5,782 bases of DNA from Candidatus Colwellbacteria bacterium RIFCSPLOWO2_12_FULL_43_11 (GTDB lineage Bacteria > Patescibacteriota > Minisyncoccia > UBA6257 > Colwellbacteraceae): contig MHJB01000025.1 of assembly GCA_001817805.1 (NCBI GenBank), forward strand, positions 1-5,782, given 5' to 3'. The notes under the pieces are model-generated. The model was not told the origin of the DNA and searched no databases. It saw only the letters and a list, made by a program, of their open reading frames with translations. Shown piece after piece: positions 1 to 4,173 of this stretch (its first letter is position 1; the number at the start of each line of letters is the position of its first letter). A program made the translations under genes and the position numbers.

Positions 1-2
1 TT

Positions 3-713
3 ATTAAGCGGTCTTTAGCGGGCGTAGGTGGCTCTAATCCCGAAGGTTGGAAAGTTTACTATTATGACGGCAAGGCTTATGTAGTCGCTCGCTATACAGC
101 AGGACCGGAGTTCCATGTTTTTGACGTTTCTACGCCATGGATTCCGGGATCTATTCAAGAAATAGGCAGCGGTACAGAATTGGGTTTTACGGTAGAAGAT
201 TTTGTCGTGACGAAGAAAACCATAAGTGGCTCTCCTCACTATATCGCTTATATGGCTAGTGACGGCGATTCCAACGAGTTGTTGGTAGTGGATATTACTA
301 ATGTGCCTGGCAGTATTATCTCCACGCCGGCAGGAGATTTACTTGGCATTCAGAACGGAGCCAGTCTCTATTTGTTGAACGACCTGCTTTACTTTGGCAG
401 AGACTCTACTCCTCCAGGATCTGATTTATACGTTTTTAACGTGCAAGACCCTCAAAATATAACTATTAGGGGGCAGCAAGATATTAACACTGGCGTTATT
501 GGTATTGCCGTGACTGGTGACTTCGCCTTTTTGGGTACCCCGAAAGTCAGTAAAGAATTTCAAGCTTGGACTTCTAACCCAGATAGTATAACTCTGATAA
601 GCCCATTCAACTTTCCTAACGTTATCAGCGGACACGGAGTGAGGTATGAAGACAACTGGGTATATTTGGCTAGTTCGAGTAATGACTCATTGAGAATTCT
701 TTACAGTCCCTAA
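3..713 (+). CDS. LVIVD-repeat beta-propeller-like surface protein, C-terminal part (5' truncated)
   Basis: The frame is open from the left edge (first full codon at 3) to TAA at 711-713, giving 236 visible residues; the true start lies outside the window. A TTG at 180 is internal and not a credible start, because repeat sequence continues upstream of it. LVIVD-type repeats are visible: FHVFDVSTP (residues 37-45), LLVVDITNVP (about 93-102), LYVFNVQDP (142-150) and a weaker FQAWTSNP (about 187-194). A last strand, SLRILYSP, ends the protein. Between them are strands of the GDFAFLGT and DNWVYLAS type. Each unit is one probable blade of a beta-propeller. The family is extracytoplasmic. In CPR genomes such propellers often follow a prepilin-like N-terminus, so this may be a pilus-associated adhesin, but that N-terminus is not visible. 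The next gene starts 3 nt after its stop, indicating one operon. The class is fairly sure, the role is inferred. Confidence 0.8.
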   Translation: MKRSLAGVGGSNPEGWKVYYYDGKAYVVARYTAGPEFHVFDVSTPWIPGSIQEIGSGTELGFTVEDFVVTKKTISGSPHYIAYMASDGDSNELLVVDITNVPGSIISTPAGDLLGIQNGASLYLLNDLLYFGRDSTPPGSDLYVFNVQDPQNITIRGQQDINTGVIGIAVTGDFAFLGTPKVSKEFQAWTSNPDSITLISPFNFPNVISGHGVRYEDNWVYLASSSNDSLRILYSP

Positions 714-716
714 ATT

Positions 717-1199
717 ATGAAACGCGGCTTCACCTTAATAGAAACCTTAGTTTATTTAGGTCTCTTGGGCATAATGATGGCTGGGCTTTTGGGTTCAACC
801 TTCGCCATTTTACAGAATACCGGCCGTACCCAAACCAAAGCTATGGTCCAGGAGGAGGGCAGTTTTTTACTGGCCAAGTTGAACTGGGTCATGACCGGAG
901 CTGGTAACGTCACTCAACCTGCGTCAGGAAGTTCAGATGATACCCTATCTTTAACCAAGGGCGGCACAGTATATACCGTGTCTTTAAATAGTGGGGATTT
1001 AACTCTTCAAGGCTCGGCTTTAAACAATACTAATGTTACCGTTCTCGCTCCTACAACTTCACCAACCTTTGTGTTTACTCATACCGGCAGTGGCAGCGAC
1101 CCCGAGTTCATTACCACTAGTTTTACTTTAGAAACCAAAACCCCGACAGGACAAATTTACAGTCAGGATTTTACGACTACAAAATATTTGCGCAAATGA
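717..1199 (+). CDS. Type IV prepilin-like minor pilin
   Basis: This 160-aa protein begins MKRGFTLIETLVYLGLLG. That is a very short leader (MKRG), a prepilin peptidase site after Gly4, mature Phe1 and the conserved Glu at mature position 5. A hydrophobic helix follows to about residue 32. The rest is rich in Ser, Thr, Gly and Asn and predicted to be beta-rich, with no cysteine. The length and the ETLVYLGLLGIMMAGLL helix suit a minor pilin of the PilW/GspJ/ComGF kind; I cannot choose among them. It would be processed by PilD and incorporated in or near the pilus tip. The start lies 3 nt after the upstream stop with no Shine-Dalgarno site, so translational coupling is likely. Its TGA stop overlaps the next ATG (ATGA). 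Confidence 0.85.
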   Translation: MKRGFTLIETLVYLGLLGIMMAGLLGSTFAILQNTGRTQTKAMVQEEGSFLLAKLNWVMTGAGNVTQPASGSSDDTLSLTKGGTVYTVSLNSGDLTLQGSALNNTNVTVLAPTTSPTFVFTHTGSGSDPEFITTSFTLETKTPTGQIYSQDFTTTKYLRK

Positions 1200-1642
1200 A
1201 ACCCGAAACTTTAAAAAAACAAGAAGGATTTATCGCTTTAATTTCTATTGTTCTCATTTTTTCTGCTCTTATTATTCTGGTTTCCCTTGTGAGCATCTCC
1301 GGTTTCTATGCCCGTTTCAATGTTTTAGATTACGAAAATAAAAAAATCAGTATGGGCTTGGCCGAGGCCTGTGGTGAAACTGCCTTAGTGAATTTAGCCA
1401 AAGACCCGACTGGTTATGGTTTGACTATTTCGTCTGCGGGCCAACAAATAACCGTTGATACCGGAAAAACTTGCAGAGTTTGTTCAGTGAGTACAACAAG
1501 CCCTTATACAATTCTTACCAGGGCATCCTACAAAAATACTTACACTAACTTATCAGTAAACGGAACCTTAGGAGTATCAAATTTTAACGTTACTTTATGG
1601 GACGAATTTTCAAACTATACCGGCAGCTGCACCTTACCTTAA
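1196..1642 (+). CDS. PilX-like pilus assembly protein (prepilin-like, lacks Glu5)
   Basis: This 148-aa protein starts in an ATGA overlap with the preceding minor pilin, a sign of translational coupling. The N-terminus MKPETLKKQEG|FIALISIVLIF has a positively charged leader, a Gly11/Phe cleavage site and a hydrophobic helix to about residue 36. Mature position 5 is Ile instead of Glu. In known systems the pseudopilin GspK and its relatives lack Glu5 and sit at the fibre tip. The segment GLAEACGETAL (residues 54-64) is typical of PilX N-terminal-domain proteins in CPR genomes, as I recall them. Cysteines are at 59, 93, 96 (a CRVC motif) and 145, an even number that could form two disulfides. 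It probably initiates or caps the pilus together with the upstream minor pilin. The assignment to the PilX/GspK group is moderate; membership in the pilus operon is strong. Confidence 0.78.
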   Translation: MKPETLKKQEGFIALISIVLIFSALIILVSLVSISGFYARFNVLDYENKKISMGLAEACGETALVNLAKDPTGYGLTISSAGQQITVDTGKTCRVCSVSTTSPYTILTRASYKNTYTNLSVNGTLGVSNFNVTLWDEFSNYTGSCTLP

Positions 1643-1645
1643 TAA

Positions 1646-1674
1646 TTGACTTTCCTGGTTCAAGATGTTACAAA
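1646..1674 (+). promoter_or_regulatory. Candidate promoter for the pilin gene
   Basis: TTGACT (1646-1651) is followed by a 17-bp spacer and TACAAA (1669-1674), with TG at 1666-1667 making an extended -10. Transcription would begin near 1681, giving a leader of about 54 nt. No terminator separates it from the upstream operon, so some read-through is expected. A second, weaker -10-like box, TATAAG, lies at 1697-1702. Confidence 0.5.
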
Positions 1675-1704
1675 ACTTTGTGTTAAAACGAATATTTATA
1701 AGTA

Positions 1705-1712
1705 AAGGTCGA
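1705..1712 (+). repeat. AAGGTCGA leader octamer, copy 1
   Basis: The octamer AAGGTCGA lies 22 nt upstream of the pilin ATG. The same octamer is found at 3645-3652 and 4116-4123, also in 5' leaders. It is too far from the start codon to act as a Shine-Dalgarno site. The function is unknown. Confidence 0.45.
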
Positions 1713-1734
1713 GCTTTAGTTTAAAGTTAAAATA

Positions 1735-2196
1735 ATGAACAAATTTAAAAAACAGCAAGGTTTTACCTTAATTGAGCTCTTGGTAGTTATCGGCATCATC
1801 GCCGTCTTAGCTGCCATCGTAATTATTGCTATTAACCCTGCCAGACAGTTCGCACAAGCTCGCAATACTCAGCGCACTAACGATGCTTCAGCGATACTCA
1901 ATGCTATCGGTCAGAACATTGCGGACAACAAAGGCACTATTCCGGCTGTAATTACTACCACTAGCACAGAGATTAAGAAAACCGGAGGTATAGATCTTTG
2001 CAGCGCTTTAGTACCTACTTACGTATCATCATTGGCAATGGATCCGAGTTTGCCAAGCTCCGCTGGGATAACGGATTGCTCCCTCGACTATACGACCAAT
2101 TATTATGTCGCAAAAGATGCAAGTGGTCGGATTACTGTCATTGCAAATGGAACTGAGATTCCACCAGCGTCTGCAGCTATTTCCATCACTCGCTAA
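1735..2196 (+). CDS. Major-type type IV pilin (CPR type)
   Basis: This 153-aa protein has the class III signal MNKFKKQQG|FTLIELLVVIGIIAVLAAI: a basic leader, cleavage after Gly9, mature Phe1 and Glu5, and a hydrophobic assembly helix to about residue 32. INPARQ (33-38) and QRTNDASAILNAIGQNIADN (46-65) follow; both are characteristic of CPR pilins. A beta-rich head ends in ISITR. Cys89 and Cys115 could form a disulfide comparable to the loop closure of other type IV pilins. This is probably the main subunit, made in larger amounts than the minor pilins: it has its own promoter candidate (1646-1674) and its own terminator (2227-2251). No Shine-Dalgarno site precedes the ATG; TAAAGTTAAAATA lies just upstream. 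The start is fixed by the prepilin leader. Confidence 0.93.
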   Translation: MNKFKKQQGFTLIELLVVIGIIAVLAAIVIIAINPARQFAQARNTQRTNDASAILNAIGQNIADNKGTIPAVITTTSTEIKKTGGIDLCSALVPTYVSSLAMDPSLPSSAGITDCSLDYTTNYYVAKDASGRITVIANGTEIPPASAAISITR

Positions 2197-2220
2197 AGAT
2201 ATTTCTTAACGTAAATATCT
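2197..2220. repeat. Perfect 8-bp inverted repeat after the pilin stop
   Basis: AGATATTT (2197-2204) and AAATATCT (2213-2220) are exact reverse complements separated by 8 nt, beginning on the base after the pilin TAA. There is no T tract. It could be a 3' stabilising stem-loop in the pilin mRNA or a protein-binding palindrome. Confidence 0.55.
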
Positions 2221-2226
2221 GATTAG

Positions 2227-2251
2227 AAACCTTCCACTTCGGAGGGTTTTT
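2227..2251 (+). terminator. Intrinsic terminator of the pilin gene
   Basis: AAACCTTCC (2227-2235) pairs with GGAGGGTTT (2241-2249, one G-U pair) around the loop ACTTC. The 3' arm runs into a T run at 2247-2251. Confidence 0.85.
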
Positions 2252-2270
2252 AGTTTATACAATACATAGG

Positions 2271-2301
2271 TTGAACTTTTTACTGGGCGGGTTATTATAA
2301 A
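2271..2301 (+). promoter_or_regulatory. Promoter of unit A (nuclease-like gene)
   Basis: TTGAAC (2271-2276) is followed by overlapping AT-rich -10 options: TATTAT at 2293-2298 (16-bp spacer) or TTATAA at 2295-2300 (18-bp spacer). It lies 20 nt past the pilin terminator. The GTTC element begins 46 nt downstream of the -35 start, as in the three following units. Confidence 0.55.
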
Positions 2302-2340
2302 AGCACAGGCGGTTAAGTTCCTTTAAATAGAAGTTCCCGC

Positions 2341-2346
2341 AAGGAG
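2341..2346 (+). promoter_or_regulatory. Shine-Dalgarno-like AAGGAG of the leader ORF
   Basis: AAGGAG lies 9 nt upstream of the ATG at 2356. It is the best ribosome-binding sequence in the small-gene region, yet it serves a tiny ORF and not the 127-aa gene 75 nt further on. It can be masked by pairing with 2313-2323. Confidence 0.45.
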
Positions 2347-2355
2347 CCTAATATT

Positions 2356-2382
2356 ATGTCGACGCCCTTAATTATTAATTAA
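2356..2382 (+). CDS. Possible leader peptide MSTPLIIN
   Basis: ATG at 2356 opens an 8-codon ORF ending TAA at 2380-2382, preceded at 9 nt by AAGGAG. Its last codons lie inside the AT-rich helix 2360-2374/2380-2394. A translating ribosome would open that helix and change which arm is free to pair with 2385-2394. This is the geometry of a leader peptide with attenuation. The Leu-Ile-Ile codons recall branched-chain amino acid leaders, but the ORF is too short and the downstream gene is not a biosynthetic one, so I draw no conclusion from that. It may be chance. Confidence 0.3.
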   Translation: MSTPLIIN

Positions 2383-2420
2383 TTGAGGGTATCGATTTCG
2401 ATGCCCTCTTTATTATCCCC

Positions 2421-2804
2421 ATGAACGTACAAGATACCCGTTCTCCTGTAGGTTATATGGACGAAAAATTTTTCGCCCACCCGTTGGAGAAGAGGATGGC
2501 AGTCATGTTAGATAGAAAAGGCATCGGGTATAGGTACCGTGTTCCGGTCCATGTGATAAGAGACGGGGAAGAACGTGAAACTGAAATAGATTTCATTCTT
2601 TTCTCCCCTATCTATGTCAGGGGCTATGGCTTGGTGAAATACATCGAAATGAAGAATAAGATGAGCAAGTCAGCCAGACAACAGCAAGTCCTCTTGAAAG
2701 ACAATGGTTACGTGACTTTAATTGTCACAGCAAAACTAATGGAAGTCTTTGAGAAGAATGGATTTCTGGAAAGAAGAAAGGTACCAACTCCGGTTGCGGA
2801 TTAA
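2421..2804 (+). CDS. Small stand-alone PD-(D/E)XK nuclease-like protein
   Basis: This 127-aa cytosolic protein has no signal or membrane segment. The order of elements suits a minimal PD-(D/E)XK core: an N-terminal helix with Glu23 (HPLEKRMAVMLDRKG), strands YRYRVPVHVI, Asp57 in ETEIDFILF, then Glu76-Met-Lys78 in VKYIEMKNK, then a helix ARQQQVLLKDNG and strand YVTLIVTAK. The spacing E23...D57...E76-x-K78 matches the family's catalytic pattern. Relatives with this fold include DUF559, VRR-NUC and Holliday junction resolvases; I cannot assign one. The substrate would be DNA or RNA. The ATG at 2421 has no Shine-Dalgarno site (CCCC precedes it). ATG 2457 (Met13), with GTAGG upstream, is an alternative that keeps the core. 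It is transcribed alone between its own promoter and terminator. Fold moderate, function unknown. Confidence 0.6.
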   Translation: MNVQDTRSPVGYMDEKFFAHPLEKRMAVMLDRKGIGYRYRVPVHVIRDGEERETEIDFILFSPIYVRGYGLVKYIEMKNKMSKSARQQQVLLKDNGYVTLIVTAKLMEVFEKNGFLERRKVPTPVAD

Positions 2805-2810
2805 ATGGAT

Positions 2811-2845
2811 AAGCGGTCTCTTTGGAGACCGCTTTCGGTTTCTTT
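2811..2845 (+). terminator. Intrinsic terminator of unit A
   Basis: AAGCGGTCTC (2811-2820) pairs perfectly with GAGACCGCTT (2825-2834) over the 4-nt loop TTTG. A T-rich tail (TCGGTTTCTTT) follows. It begins 6 nt after the TAA at 2802-2804. Confidence 0.9.
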
Positions 2846-2861
2846 GCCCCCAAATTTAATA

Positions 2862-2890
2862 TTGACAGACAGACATAAACATTGTATTAA
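2862..2890 (+). promoter_or_regulatory. Promoter of unit B
   Basis: A consensus TTGACA (2862-2867), a 17-bp spacer and TATTAA (2885-2890). The start would be near 2897. GTTC begins 44 nt after the -35 start. Confidence 0.75.
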
Positions 2891-2896
2891 TAAATC

Positions 2897-3031
2897 ATTA
2901 TTAATGTTCCTTTAAAAACGTTGTCCTAATACGGACGACGGAAACGGAACGATTATTATTAGGGTTTCTTAATAACACTTCGTTCTTTTCTGTCTTTTAT
3001 TTTTAGGGCAGGAAAGCGAAACAAAATATCT
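2897..3031 (+). promoter_or_regulatory. Structured 5' leader of unit B
   Basis: GTTCC (2906-2910, part of GTTCCTTTAAAA) pairs with GGAAC (2946-2950), enclosing a hairpin CGTTGTCC/GGACGACG (about 2919-2940, one G-U pair). GAACGA (2947-2952) can instead pair with TCGTTC (2980-2985), enclosing TTATTA/TAATAA. Further on, CTTTTCTG (2985-2992) pairs with CAGGAAAG (3009-3016, one G-U pair), covering the only purine-rich AGGA sequence before the gene. That sequence is 15 or more nt from the ATG, so it is a poor Shine-Dalgarno site. Confidence 0.5.
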
Positions 3032-3475
3032 ATGTCAGAAAAACATGATAGCTGGCTTCGTTGGGGGATTCTATTTCTCATCATAGCTGTCGCGGTACTG
3101 GCAATTTATGCCTCATACCGATTGAGCCATGTCGTGAATCCGACTCTTGATAACATTACCTTAGAGGTTAAAGTCCTCTCCGGTGAGAAGAGTATTTTGA
3201 GTCAGACTTCCGACAAGCTTGAGCTTGTCTCTCCGGCTGAATATCAAGTCACTTGGTTAGCCCCTAAAGGAGCCAATTGCTGGTATTCCGTGGATGATGA
3301 ACGCACTGAGTTGTATGGAGGAAATTCCGTGCTTCACATTATTGTGAAAGACGGAGAGTTCGAAGAGAGTTATGGTTTGGTTTGTACTTCTTCAAGTGAA
3401 GATGTGATATCTAAGCACATCGACGTAAAAGTCTACGAACCCTATAACCCGGAAACGGACCGCAAAAAAGGATAG
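3032..3475 (+). CDS. Membrane-anchored protein with divergent Ig-like domain
   Basis: This 147-aa protein has a short N-terminal tail, one hydrophobic segment at about residues 11-29 (WGILFLIIAVAVLAIYA) and then an extracytoplasmic domain, so it is probably N-in/C-out. The domain resembles the Ig-like repeats common in CPR surface proteins: YQVTWLAP (71-78), Cys83 eight residues after Trp75, then YGLVCTSS (114-121, Cys118) and IDVKVYEP as last strand. The same order, V-x-W, C, Y-G-x-x-C-T, VTV, occurs in the large exported protein at 4646-5782 (its residues 208-261). Cys83 and Cys118 could form the core disulfide. The C-terminus ends in the charged ETDRKKG. No enzyme motif is seen; an envelope, adhesion or pilus-accessory role is inference. 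It is monocistronic, with its own promoter, leader and terminator. Confidence 0.75.
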   Translation: MSEKHDSWLRWGILFLIIAVAVLAIYASYRLSHVVNPTLDNITLEVKVLSGEKSILSQTSDKLELVSPAEYQVTWLAPKGANCWYSVDDERTELYGGNSVLHIIVKDGEFEESYGLVCTSSSEDVISKHIDVKVYEPYNPETDRKKG

Positions 3476-3502
3476 CTTTCCCTAGGGGCCTTTGGGCTAA
3501 AT

Positions 3503-3539
3503 AAAACAACCCGGTTTACGGACCAGGTTGTTTTTATTT
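3503..3539 (+). terminator. Intrinsic terminator of unit B
   Basis: AAAACAACC (3503-3511) pairs perfectly with GGTTGTTTT (3526-3534). The tail is TTTTTATTT. The 14-nt loop can form a further GGT/ACC pairing. Confidence 0.9.
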
Positions 3540-3543
3540 CTAC

Positions 3544-3572
3544 TTGACTTTTGTGAATATTTATTGTATTCT
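3544..3572 (+). promoter_or_regulatory. Promoter of unit C
   Basis: TTGACT (3544-3549), a 17-bp spacer and TATTCT (3567-3572), just 5 nt past the T tail of the preceding terminator. It shares ATTGTATT around the -10 with unit B, and GTTC lies exactly 44 nt from the -35 start in both. Confidence 0.7.
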
Positions 3573-3578
3573 AAAAAC

Positions 3579-3720
3579 ATTAATAGTGTTCATTAAAATA
3601 AATTAAAGCCAATCTTTTTGGCGGCATCATATAACACCTTAATCAAGGTCGAATTAATTAATCATTAATAACTTTTGCCGTCCCGAAGATTGCTTTTGGG
3701 ATGGTTAAGCACTTAAACTT
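3579..3720 (+). promoter_or_regulatory. Structured 5' leader of unit C
   Basis: After GTTCATTAAAA (3588-3598) come three hairpins: GCCAA/TTGGC (3608-3622), ACCTT/AAGGT (3636-3649) and CCGTCCC (3678-3684) with GGGATGG (3698-3704, one G-U pair). The blocks GCGGCAT (3621-3627), AAGGTCGA (3645-3652), AACTT (3670-3674) and CCCGAA (3682-3687) recur in the same order in the leader of unit D. The last hairpin contains a possible upstream ATG at 3701. Confidence 0.5.
3645..3652 (+). repeat. AAGGTCGA leader octamer, copy 2
   Basis: Identical to 1705-1712 and 4116-4123. Here its first five bases form the 3' arm of the ACCTT/AAGGT hairpin, 68 nt upstream of the gene. Confidence 0.45.
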
Positions 3721-3724
3721 ATGA
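3701..3724 (+). CDS. Possible coupled mini-ORF MVKHLNL
   Basis: ATG at 3701 opens a 7-codon frame whose TGA (3722-3724) overlaps the ATG of the next gene (3721-3723) as ATGA. The overlap is the classic arrangement for translational coupling. The mini-ORF has no Shine-Dalgarno site, and its ATG is buried in the hairpin 3678-3684/3698-3704. It could be chance in AT-rich sequence. Confidence 0.2.
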   Translation: MVKHLNL

Positions 3725-3927
3725 GACTTATAAAATTCTTGAGACTTACTTCCGGTAAGAATCACGCGATTTACGAGACGGACAAGGGCACAATAGTCAG
3801 AAAGCCTATTGGCCAAATAGTGACACCTTTTTACTGGGACGCAAAGAGCGTAATAGCTTTGATAGCTATGATTATTGTAGCGGCTTTGCTCTGGTCGATT
3901 CCGGTCGTAGCTTGGATTAAGTTCTAA
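3721..3927 (+). CDS. 68-aa single-pass membrane protein, unknown function
   Basis: I do not recognise a family. The 68 residues begin with a basic stretch MRLIKFLRLTSGKNH. A short polar part (YETDKGTIVRKPIGQIV) could be a small beta hairpin. One hydrophobic helix at about 42-65 follows (KSVIALIAMIIVAALLW), ending in WIKF at the C-terminus. A cytoplasmic N-terminus with a C-terminal anchor is likely. It has no cysteine. Coding status rests on the promoter and leader upstream, a perfect terminator 38 nt downstream, and the coherent membrane segment. A 116-aa frame on the other strand (3658-4008) covers the same DNA but runs through the terminator and leader, so it is not preferred. No Shine-Dalgarno site; the start overlaps a mini-ORF stop. 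Confidence 0.6.
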   Translation: MRLIKFLRLTSGKNHAIYETDKGTIVRKPIGQIVTPFYWDAKSVIALIAMIIVAALLWSIPVVAWIKF

Positions 3928-3965
3928 CGAACTTAACGCACACTCCCAATAGTTTGGCAAAACCG

Positions 3966-3999
3966 AAACACTCCGTTTTAAACCGGAGTGTTTTCTATT
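3966..3999 (+). terminator. Intrinsic terminator of unit C
   Basis: AAACACTCCG (3966-3975) pairs perfectly with CGGAGTGTTT (3984-3993) over an 8-nt loop. The tail is TTTTCTATTT. Confidence 0.9.
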
Positions 4000-4002
4000 T
4001 GA

Positions 4003-4040
4003 TCCCACACTTTTTATATCTATCTATAAAAGGTGCGGGG
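4003..4040. repeat. Imperfect 16-bp palindrome abutting the unit D -35 box
   Basis: TCCCACACTTTTTATA (4003-4018) pairs with TATAAAAGGTGCGGGG (4025-4040) with one mismatch and two G-U pairs. The right arm ends on the base before TTGACA at 4041. There is no T tract at the right. It could be an operator, or a terminator for transcription from the right. Confidence 0.45.
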
Positions 4041-4070
4041 TTGACACTACTTATCAAATTGTTGTTTATT
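4041..4070 (+). promoter_or_regulatory. Promoter of unit D
   Basis: A consensus TTGACA (4041-4046), an 18-bp spacer and TTTATT (4065-4070). The sequence TTTATTGTAT matches the -10 region of unit C, but here TATCTA (4072-4077) sits 25 bp from the -35, so the true -10 is uncertain. GTTC lies 43 nt from the -35 start. Confidence 0.5.
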
Positions 4071-4076
4071 GTATCT

Positions 4077-4173
4077 ACCGCTTGTTCATTAACATATTAG
4101 GAAACAACGCGGCATAAGGTCGATTTACCAGATTTAAATTAACTTACCCGAATCAATAAGGGCGAGTACTCCT
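4077..4173 (+). promoter_or_regulatory. Structured 5' leader of unit D
   Basis: TTGTT (4082-4086, overlapping the GTTCATTAA element) pairs with AACAA (4103-4107). GCGGCAT (4109-4115), AAGGTCGA (4116-4123) and AACTTACCCGAA (4141-4152) follow in the order seen in unit C. CTTACCC (4143-4149) pairs with GGGCGAG (4160-4166, one mismatch and one G-U pair), ending 7 nt before the ATG and covering the only purine-rich stretch that could act as ribosome-binding site. Confidence 0.5.
4116..4123 (+). repeat. AAGGTCGA leader octamer, copy 3
   Basis: Third exact copy, directly after GCGGCAT, 50 nt upstream of the unit D gene. Confidence 0.45.

Larger units (their letters stand above)
2307..2420 (+). promoter_or_regulatory. 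Structured 5' leader of unit A with alternative hairpins (attenuator candidate)
   Basis: Three helices are visible. (1) TTAAGTTCCTT (2313-2323) pairs with AAGGAGCCTAA (2341-2351), with one mismatch and one G-U pair; this covers the Shine-Dalgarno-like AAGGAG. (2) The arm 2360-2374 pairs with 2380-2394, a 15-position AT-rich stem with one mismatch. (3) GAGGGTATCG (2385-2394) pairs with CGATGCCCTC (2399-2408), with one G-U pair and loop ATTT. Helices 2 and 3 both need 2385-2394, so they exclude each other. Helix 3 ends 12 nt before the ATG at 2421 and is followed by TTTATTAT, too few consecutive T for a clear terminator. The layout suits attenuation or translational control; no ligand is implied. 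Confidence 0.5.

Noticed and set aside
3..20. Similarity of AAGCGGTCTTTAGCG near the left edge to the terminator arm AAGCGGTCTC at 2811
   Set aside because: It lies within the coding frame of the LVIVD protein and the match is only 9 bp, consistent with chance.
15..635. Minus-strand frames opposite the LVIVD protein
   Set aside because: The + frame shows repeated LVIVD motifs and is open from the window edge; the minus products have no domain sense.
2360..2408. CRISPR-like or tandem repeat array
   Set aside because: The repeated CCCT/AGGG segments are two or three inverted arms explained by hairpins, with no regular repeat-spacer spacing.
2904..2915. ATG TTC CTT TAA as a leader ORF in unit B
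   Set aside because: It has only three sense codons, no ribosome-binding sequence, and it coincides with the conserved GTTCCTTTAA element, which explains the sequence better.
3658..4008. A 116-codon minus-strand frame opposite the 68-aa gene
   Set aside because: It runs through the unit C terminator and part of its leader, its protein has no membrane segment or recognisable domain, and no promoter was found for it. The + strand gene has a promoter and a terminator in register.
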